29,503 bases of DNA from a virus. The DNA lies in the IMG/VR virus record IMGVR_UViG_3300025110_000083, positions 1 through 29,503 of that record; one strand, written 5' to 3'. Shown here one piece after another: positions 24,929-29,503 of this stretch. The notes below the pieces were generated by a model that had not been told where the DNA came from, searched no databases, and saw only the letters and a program-made list of their open reading frames with translations. Both the position numbers and the translations under genes were made by a program. Each line of letters begins with the position of its first letter. Positions within the stretch are counted from its first letter, which is position 1.

Positions 24929-24991
24929 TTAAATTGTTTTTGATTTTGTATAAGTGATGCCACGATACTTGTAAGTAACTTTTACAGTCAT
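24929..24991 (-). CDS. Riboswitch-associated micropeptide, 20 aa
   Basis: A 20-codon frame starting MTVKVTYKYRGITYTK. A GGAG ribosome-binding site (25002-24999) lies seven bases before the ATG and is part of the structured leader. The Tyr/Lys-rich YKYRG-x-Y motif recalls short peptides encoded after Downstream-peptide RNAs in marine picocyanobacteria and their phages, and the YRG-x-Y core of DUF4278. The stop is six bases from the next ATG. The function of such peptides is unknown. Confidence 0.75.
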   Translation of the reverse strand: MTVKVTYKYRGITYTKSKTI

Positions 24992-24998
24992 GATTAAT

Positions 24999-25058
24999 CT
25001 CCAAGTACCTAAGCCCCGTTCCATGCTTAGGTCGTCATGCGTCCCATGGGGATGAACG
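24999..25058 (-). promoter_or_regulatory. Glutamine-II (Downstream-peptide) type riboswitch
   Basis: On the coding strand the leader reads CGTTCATCCCCATGGGACG, then CATGACGACCTAAGC, a 10-base loop, GCTTAGG and TACTTGGAG. Visible pairing: CGT/ACG with CCC/GGG in the first part, and a perfect 7-bp hairpin CCTAAGC/GCTTAGG closed by ATGGAACGGG. The loop GAACGG can pair with CCGTTC upstream, giving a pseudoknot. CGTTCA, GGGACGCATGACG and the final SD-containing TTGGAG fit my memory of the Downstream-peptide consensus. That class binds L-glutamine in cyanobacteria. Its place directly before a 20-codon peptide is diagnostic of the class. Ligand binding here is inferred. Confidence 0.78.
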
Positions 25059-25077
25059 GACGTGGCGTTGAGTCAAC

Positions 25078-25272
25078 CTAGAATACTCCAGGTATAATAT
25101 CTCCAGTGAAAAGATAAGCTCCTACTGCAGCAACGAATCCAATCATTGCTAAGCGGCCATTTAATTCCTCTGCATCGTGGAAGAGGATCTCTTGTTCTTT
25201 TTGGTTCATTAATCGTGGGGGTGTTTCGTTTGCGAAAATGTTTTGCTTACCGTATTCGGTTGTAGTAGGCAT
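25078..25272 (-). CDS. hli: High-light-inducible protein (Hli/HLIP)
   Basis: A 64-aa single-helix chlorophyll-binding protein of the thylakoid membrane, which protects photosystem II and chlorophyll-synthesis complexes during infection under light stress. The signature EELNGRLAMIGF lies at residues 35-46, followed by a hydrophobic helix (VAAVGAYLFTGDIIPGVF). The Glu/Asn/Arg residues that bind chlorophyll are intact. A second possible start at Met22 would still include the whole helix. It lies in the scaffold-capsid slot used for host-derived photosynthesis genes in T7-like cyanophages; psbA is absent here. Acquisition from a cyanobacterial host is the accepted origin of this family. Confidence 0.95.
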   Translation of the reverse strand: MPTTTEYGKQNIFANETPPRLMNQKEQEILFHDAEELNGRLAMIGFVAAVGAYLFTGDIIPGVF

Positions 25273-25326
25273 TAAATTAATTGATAGGTGTAAGGCGAGG
25301 ATGATATGTCAGGTCGCCATGTCTAC

Positions 25327-25383
25327 CTACTTCTTAGGGGGTCTACCTTTCTTGGTACCGTATGTTCCTTTTCCTTTAGGCAT
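25327..25383 (-). CDS. AT-hook-like micropeptide, 18 aa
   Basis: An 18-codon frame, MPKGKGTYGTKKGRPPKK, followed by TAG. The KKGRPPKK end matches the AT-hook core (GRP flanked by basic residues) that inserts in the minor groove of A/T-rich DNA. Its ATG is nine bases after the stop of the 47-aa gene. I recall nearly identical small frames in other cyanophages, which supports real coding. The role is unknown. Confidence 0.65.
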   Translation of the reverse strand: MPKGKGTYGTKKGRPPKK

Positions 25384-25391
25384 AATTAAAG

Positions 25392-25535
25392 TTACTTTTT
25401 ATTTTTAGAAGGTAGTCCCATATGTTTACGATAGTTTTTATCTCTGTTTTTTACAGCATTAGTAACTGTTTTTACATCGCTTTTAAAAGCATCGTAGAAT
25501 TCGTTAAGATTACTTTTGATTTTTTTTAATCCCAT
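25392..25535 (-). CDS. Small basic protein, 47 aa
   Basis: Starts MGLKKIKSNLNEFYDAFKSD and ends GLPSKNKK. It is helical, basic and without a membrane segment. It begins just two bases beyond the scaffold stop and ends nine bases before the AT-hook-like peptide. The function is unknown; it could be a DNA-binding or capsid-associated peptide. Confidence 0.65.
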   Translation of the reverse strand: MGLKKIKSNLNEFYDAFKSDVKTVTNAVKNRDKNYRKHMGLPSKNKK

Positions 25536-25537
25536 AG

Positions 25538-26329
25538 TTAAAAATTAATGTCTGAACGTGCTAACTTAGCTAGTATTGCGTCTTGATAAGCCTCATCAGT
25601 TTCATATCTTGGATCACGTTGAGCCTCAACTAATTCCGCTTGGCTATTAAATACATCACCTTGTGATTTAGGTGCTTTGCCTTTGACCATTTGACCATCT
25701 CTACCAACTGCATCTTGATACTTCAATGCCATAGATTGAACAGCAAAGTAAGCAGCTAGTCTATTACCTTGATCCATTACTGAATCAAATAATTCTATCT
25801 CTTGTTCTGGTACGTTTTGCTGCGCCCATCCCAACATATTATTATAGTTCTCTTCACCTCCTACTAAACCTTGAATCTGATCAACGTCTGAATCAGTGAA
25901 ATCTACAGACTCAGGTTTGGAAGATCTACTTCGCTGTTGCATAGCCATCTTAGCTACTTCAACAGGGTCCATATTCTTCAGCTCTTCAAAAGTCTCCTTA
26001 GTTAATGAGTTACTAGTACCCTCTTCCCAGAGAGCATCTAATAAATTCCGCTCATAATCATTTGATTCTGATGATTCAGTTTCATATTCTGATTCGACTT
26101 CCTCTGAATCACCATCAGATTTTTCGCCCAATTTCTTTTCGAGTTCCTTGTAGGCAGTCTCTAATTCGGAAGCGTCTTTATATTTACCAGCCAGTAAGTT
26201 CTCCCCCTGGCGTTCCATATCCTCTCCAATTAATAGAGAGTCTTTTTCTTCTATTGTTAAGTCAGTAACGTCCTGAGCATTCTCAGTCGGTAATGGTGAC
26301 TCCATTGATAATGTTTGATCTTCGCTCAT
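25538..26329 (-). CDS. Capsid assembly scaffold protein (T7 gp9-like)
   Basis: A 263-aa, very acidic helical protein that guides prohead assembly and then leaves. The first 110 residues are rich in Glu, Asp and Ser (SDGDSEEVESEYETESSESN), while the C-terminal 100 residues hold conserved-looking helices (NNMLGWAQQNVPEQEIELFD, DQGNRLAAYFAVQSMALKYQ) and end AYQDAILAKLARSDINF. It follows the portal with a four-base ATGA overlap, the standard order. The length is close to T7 gp9 (307 aa). Confidence 0.9.
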   Translation of the reverse strand: MSEDQTLSMESPLPTENAQDVTDLTIEEKDSLLIGEDMERQGENLLAGKYKDASELETAYKELEKKLGEKSDGDSEEVESEYETESSESNDYERNLLDALWEEGTSNSLTKETFEELKNMDPVEVAKMAMQQRSRSSKPESVDFTDSDVDQIQGLVGGEENYNNMLGWAQQNVPEQEIELFDSVMDQGNRLAAYFAVQSMALKYQDAVGRDGQMVKGKAPKSQGDVFNSQAELVEAQRDPRYETDEAYQDAILAKLARSDINF

Positions 26330-27897
26330 TCTTGTTCAGGTGGTTGTTGTTGATCACCAGCTAATGCAGGGTTCTTAGATGGGTCCATCATTGGAGTCTT
26401 CATCATTGCAACTTGTTGTTCTTGTTGCTGTTGCTGCATAGCCATTTGTTGTGCTTGTTGCTCTTGACCTTGTATCTCTTGCATTGACTTAACTAAGTTC
26501 AATACATCAATACCTTGGGAGGCTGCAAGTCTTTTGATTACTTCCTCTGGGTTGATAAACTTCTGTACTGCCTCTGGACCCATTGTTTGTGAGATGACTG
26601 TTAGGAATTGACCTAAGCTTTCTCTATCCTGACCACGACCTAGTGCATTAACACCAGCTACAATGGTAGGTTTAACAATGTTCTTTGGTAGCCTTGGTAT
26701 CTTACCAGACTTTTGGAATTGATTAAGTATTCTACTTAAGTATGGTAGTAAGAACTCTGTAGTTAGTAATGAGAATAGCCCACCTAACTGTTGCTCTAAC
26801 TCCATCTGTGTGAGGCGTACCTCTTCAGCTGTAGTGCGTTCACTTTGTCTAACTTGCATAACTAAGAACGCTTCATTAAGTCTGCGTTCTAGTTGTTGCA
26901 TCATCTGAAAAGCAGTACCGAAGTCGGCACTTTTACCTACCTGTACAACGCCGATGTCATCAGGTCTACCTTGCACAATTGCGCCGTTCCCTGCTTTTGC
27001 AAGGGTGCTCGGCTTAGTTGTACTGGAAGGTGATACTGTGAACACAACTTTAGCTGCAGCTGCTGACCCTTCCACTAAGGCTTGGGACAGTGCTTCAAGT
27101 GATTTTAAGTCGCCTATAAATTGGCCGACTCTTCCCCGTCCATAATCCTCTCCATCTACTGAGTTAAATCTCAGTGCGATCCAAGGGGATACATCGACAG
27201 GAGCTTTCCCGTGGGATTTTGGTAGTACTTGACCATGTACTTCCTGATGCCAGACGTATCTGTTATTGTCTCGTGTGATGTGGGTGTAGATATCGCACTC
27301 ATCAATATCATCAGTTGAGCTATCAACTACCGTACCATACTCATTAAGTACATCCTTTGGTAGTTCATCCTCTATTAATTTCTTTGCAATTGTTTCTTTC
27401 GTTACTATTTCAATCACATTGCCGTTACCATCTCGTTCTACAACGTAGCGATTCAACGGATAAACTTTCAGACCTTCCTTATCCATAAAGATTAATGCAT
27501 TACCTGCTATTACTAAATGTAGTAAAGCTTCATGCACAATTACACGATCATTGGAAGCTGCAATAGCCTCCAAGATAGTGCGTTCAATCTTTGCAAATGA
27601 TAAGTCTAATTCTGATTTAACTTCGGGACCAAATTCCTCACCAAGTTGAGTGTCATCTACCTGTAGCTTGAAGAAGCTAGTTTGAACAGGCAGCATTGAT
27701 TGCATTAGCTTTGCGGCTAATGTAACTGAGCACTTAGCTCCTACTGACTGCCAAGGTGTAGGAAGATGTTTCATTCCCTTGGAGTATTGATCCTTTAAGA
27801 TTAAATATGGAAGAGTTAATTCCGCTGATTGTTCTGCTTCGTCTAGAAACTGGGTACGTTCGCTTGATAAATAGTCGTATCTAGATTTTGCTTTCAT
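26326..27897 (-). CDS. Portal protein (T7 gp8-like head-tail connector)
   Basis: A 523-aa subunit of the dodecameric portal. The N-terminus has the T7-group pattern YDYLSSERTQFLDEAEQSAE, LTLPYLILKD, then PTPWQSVGAKCSVTLAAKLM. Later landmarks are NALIFMDKEGLKVYPLNRYV, DEDYGRGRVGQ-type text (GEDYGRGRVGQFIGDLKSLE) and SERTTAEEVRLTQMELEQQL with GGLFSLLTTEFLLPYL. The last 60 residues are Gln/Met-rich (QAQQMAMQQQQQEQQVAMMK) and low complexity. The length is close to T7 gp8 (536 aa). It overlaps the scaffold start by four bases. Identification is firm. Confidence 0.96.
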   Translation of the reverse strand: MKAKSRYDYLSSERTQFLDEAEQSAELTLPYLILKDQYSKGMKHLPTPWQSVGAKCSVTLAAKLMQSMLPVQTSFFKLQVDDTQLGEEFGPEVKSELDLSFAKIERTILEAIAASNDRVIVHEALLHLVIAGNALIFMDKEGLKVYPLNRYVVERDGNGNVIEIVTKETIAKKLIEDELPKDVLNEYGTVVDSSTDDIDECDIYTHITRDNNRYVWHQEVHGQVLPKSHGKAPVDVSPWIALRFNSVDGEDYGRGRVGQFIGDLKSLEALSQALVEGSAAAAKVVFTVSPSSTTKPSTLAKAGNGAIVQGRPDDIGVVQVGKSADFGTAFQMMQQLERRLNEAFLVMQVRQSERTTAEEVRLTQMELEQQLGGLFSLLTTEFLLPYLSRILNQFQKSGKIPRLPKNIVKPTIVAGVNALGRGQDRESLGQFLTVISQTMGPEAVQKFINPEEVIKRLAASQGIDVLNLVKSMQEIQGQEQQAQQMAMQQQQQEQQVAMMKTPMMDPSKNPALAGDQQQPPEQE

Positions 27898-27902
27898 TTT
27901 AT

Positions 27903-28769
27903 TTAGGTTGTACCTGTATTAACTGTGTCAGTAGATGTTGAGCCTGATCCAAAGTTATCCTTGAACCATGTACCCATCCCTTGTAGATGGTCCATTGGGT
28001 TATAAGCAGCTTGTACACCACCTGGGTTTAATCCACCGTAGCCGTATTGACCACCACCGTAGCCGCCTCCGCCCATACCACGTCCACCACCCATGACAGA
28101 CATCAGCATCATGAACTTCATGAAGTCACCCATGCCATTGTCAGCTTTGGTTTCTTCTTTTGCATCACCTTGTAGGAATGTCTTAAAGGCATCTGCATCT
28201 GCAAACTGATTCCACCAACCTTCATTACTTACATCACCTGGGATGTTTGTTGTACTGGTGGCTGGATCTCTAGTTACAATTGGATCGTTGTTGTAGTAAG
28301 GACTTTTGAATTTGCTATCAGGGTTGTTTGCGTTGTAAGTATTATTTAAAAGTCCAGCTACATTATTAGTTGATGCATTAGTTGCCGTCCCTGCACCAGG
28401 CATACCAGCCCATATTGTATTTGATAAATCACCAGACAAAGCACCTCCATCTGAGAAATGAGAAGCCCATGTCTTCTTCATAGGATCTGTCTGTTTGGAA
28501 TCTGCATGTTGCTGTGCAGCTATTGACGCATTAGGATTAACACCACCTATCCAAGTACTTGTTACCTTTCCCTCTTTATCTCTCTGAGCAGTCTGTCCTT
28601 CAGCTGAAGCTGCTAAATGTTTAGCTAAACCAGCTGCGTCTAAATTATTATTTTTTATTTGATCTGTCCAATAGGAAGCACCTCCAAGAGTGCCAAAAGA
28701 AGCATCCCTATTAAAGGCTTTCCTGTATGCGTCTTGTACTATCTGTTGGTTGTCTGATAATTTGGCCAT
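27903..28769 (-). CDS. Virion-type protein with DUF4214-like N-terminus and Gly-rich tail, 288 aa
   Basis: The N-terminal 60 residues (IVQDAYRKAFNRDASFGTLG, ASYWTDQIKNNNLDAAGLAK, HLAASAEGQ) follow the pattern Y-R-x-F-x-R, G-x-x-YW, then SAEG/F found in DUF4214 and related phycobilisome-linker helices. The middle is Asn/Thr/Asp-rich. Residues about 215-255 include a Met-rich segment and GGGRGMGGGGYGGGQYGYGG, then QAAYNPMDHLQGMGTWFKDN. It lies directly before the portal, where T7 carries gene 7.3, a tail-assembly protein. A structural role is likely by position, without direct proof. The linker-like call is pattern-based. Confidence 0.75.
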   Translation of the reverse strand: MAKLSDNQQIVQDAYRKAFNRDASFGTLGGASYWTDQIKNNNLDAAGLAKHLAASAEGQTAQRDKEGKVTSTWIGGVNPNASIAAQQHADSKQTDPMKKTWASHFSDGGALSGDLSNTIWAGMPGAGTATNASTNNVAGLLNNTYNANNPDSKFKSPYYNNDPIVTRDPATSTTNIPGDVSNEGWWNQFADADAFKTFLQGDAKEETKADNGMGDFMKFMMLMSVMGGGRGMGGGGYGGGQYGYGGLNPGGVQAAYNPMDHLQGMGTWFKDNFGSGSTSTDTVNTGTT

Positions 28770-28958
28770 TTAATTTTCCTCGTTAATTCGGTTATTAATC
28801 CAATCAACTACTGAGCGTTGACCAGATCTGTACATAATTGTTTCCAAAGAATCCTCTGGAGATGGAGTTATTTGTGGGTAGATATCCTCTAACTCCGAGA
28901 GGATTGACTCAAGATTTGGTCCAAGTATGGACTCAAGAGTATTGGGGTAGGTTGACAT
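28770..28958 (-). CDS. Uncharacterised 62-aa protein
   Basis: Starts MSTYPNTLESILGPNLESIL and ends VVDWINNRINEEN. The ATG lies 26 bases inside the 3' end of the reductase gene, in another frame. It is acidic and helical, with the repeated pattern LESILGPN/LESILSEL at the N-terminus and IMYRSGQRSVVDWI at the C-terminus. A longer frame upstream lies entirely within the reductase gene and is not used. The function is unknown. Confidence 0.7.
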   Translation of the reverse strand: MSTYPNTLESILGPNLESILSELEDIYPQITPSPEDSLETIMYRSGQRSVVDWINNRINEEN

Positions 28959-29503
28959 TTGAATGTTCAAAGAAGGCTGGCATACGAGCTGACTTAGTTT
29001 CGGAAAGCTCTGGAGCTTTGCCCTCATACATAAGTCGATCACTAGTATCTAGCCAGAATTTTTTGCTTAAATATTTATCGCCATAGGTATTCCTACCTAA
29101 TGGTTCCATTATCCAGTTAATGGTGGCCTTCCTAAGTTTATCCAGAGATTTACTAGGAGTAAGACCCATATCAGCACATACGAGGCTATTAGTGGCCACG
29201 TGTATTTGTTCGTCTCTGGATATATCAGCTGATACCGTTCTGAGACCAGCATCGCCATTAAACCTAAAAAAAGGCAGAAGTACAAAGAAGATAGCACGTT
29301 CAGCTACTAATGCTTTAGTTATTGTGTGATCAGGGTGCGCTTCCCACGCATCCCTTAGTCGAAAAGCCTCTTGTTCAGACTTCTCGTCAACGCCTATAGC
29401 GTTTGTTATATAGCCAAGAGCGAGGTCATGTTTGATCTCGTCTTGGACGTTTGATTCTAAGAGTATTCTCGCAGATTCGGGAACCTCTTTTTCAAGTGCT
29501 TCT
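28933..29503 (-). CDS. Ribonucleotide reductase class I beta subunit, 3' part, tyrosine-less
   Basis: The frame is open to the window edge; about 189 residues are present and the N-terminus is missing. A ferritin-like metal site is visible: DEIKH (first visible Glu-x2-His, near 29440-29428), Glu in VAERAIFF (near 29300) and DEQIHV (Glu-x2-His, near 29210). These correspond to the E-x2-H, E, E-x2-H ligands of R2 subunits; the first Asp/Glu ligand lies outside. Four residues after the first His, where standard R2 has the radical Tyr, this protein has Leu (HDLAL). The C-terminus (NVNLPQYS) carries a Tyr as in R2 tails that contact R1. The enzyme supplies dNTPs for phage replication. The catalytic alpha subunit should lie beyond the window. 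Confidence 0.85.
   Translation of the reverse strand, partial: EALEKEVPESARILLESNVQDEIKHDLALGYITNAIGVDEKSEQEAFRLRDAWEAHPDHTITKALVAERAIFFVLLPFFRFNGDAGLRTVSADISRDEQIHVATNSLVCADMGLTPSKSLDKLRKATINWIMEPLGRNTYGDKYLSKKFWLDTSDRLMYEGKAPELSETKSARMPAFFEHSNVNLPQYS

Noticed and set aside
24924-25004. 27-codon N-terminal extension of the beta-barrel-like gene
   Set aside because: It would overlap the riboswitch SD and the 20-aa peptide, and would bury the clear signal peptide.
25067-25077. GTTGACTCAAC near-palindrome with a TTGACT -35-like box after hli
   Set aside because: No -10 box is found at the right distance before the riboswitch, so I do not call a promoter.
25294-25318. Inverted repeat GGCGA/TCGCC before hli
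   Set aside because: Only five base pairs with a 15-base loop and no T-run; too weak for a terminator or operator call.

Overview
The window is a section of a marine cyanophage genome, almost certainly a T7-like podovirus infecting Prochlorococcus or Synechococcus. Every convincing gene lies on the minus strand, so the transcript runs from high to low coordinates. The T7-type morphogenesis order is clear: portal, scaffold, major capsid protein, tail tubes A and B, three internal virion (ejection) proteins, tail fibre, then terminase small and large subunits. A cyanobacterial host is indicated by an hli gene (high-light-inducible chlorophyll-binding protein), a leader resembling the glutamine-II (Downstream-peptide) riboswitch of cyanobacteria and cyanophages, and a class I ribonucleotide reductase beta subunit next to the portal block.

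Layout in transcription order. (1) 29503-27903: 3' part of a ribonucleotide reductase beta subunit that lacks the usual radical tyrosine, a 62-aa protein, and a 288-aa protein with a DUF4214/linker-like N-terminus. (2) 27897-25538: portal and scaffold. (3) 25535-24281: an accessory cassette between scaffold and capsid, holding a 47-aa protein, an 18-aa AT-hook-like peptide, hli, a glutamine-II-type riboswitch with its 20-aa peptide, a secreted beta-barrel-like protein, a 60-aa acidic protein and tRNA-Gly(UCC). No psbA lies in this slot. (4) 24153-22981: major capsid protein followed by a strong intrinsic terminator. (5) 22960-11947: tail tubes A and B and the gp14-, gp15- and gp16-like ejection proteins. 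(6) 11934-5691: a 1421-aa tail fibre with 17 copies of a 13-residue repeat, a 221-aa fibre-like protein with a duplicated module, and a glycine-rich 428-aa adhesin-like protein. (7) 5683-3637: small membrane or secreted proteins with overlapping starts and stops, some possibly involved in lysis or virion accessory roles. (8) 3640-1: terminase small subunit, a basic protein with an NGDGKD motif, an HNH endonuclease, three uncharacterised proteins (one with an HNH/AHH-like histidine constellation) and the N-terminal part of the large terminase, cut by the window edge.

The genes are packed tightly, with many 4-base ATGA or 1-base TAATG overlaps, which suggests translational coupling. No gap between genes exceeds about 150 bases. 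The most notable points are the riboswitch-peptide-outer membrane protein module, the tyrosine-less reductase subunit, the AT-hook-like micropeptide, an unusual secreted gene pair in overlapping frames where the second gene has no obvious start codon, and the HNH-like protein beside the large terminase. No endolysin, integrase, RNA polymerase or CRISPR array is seen in this window.
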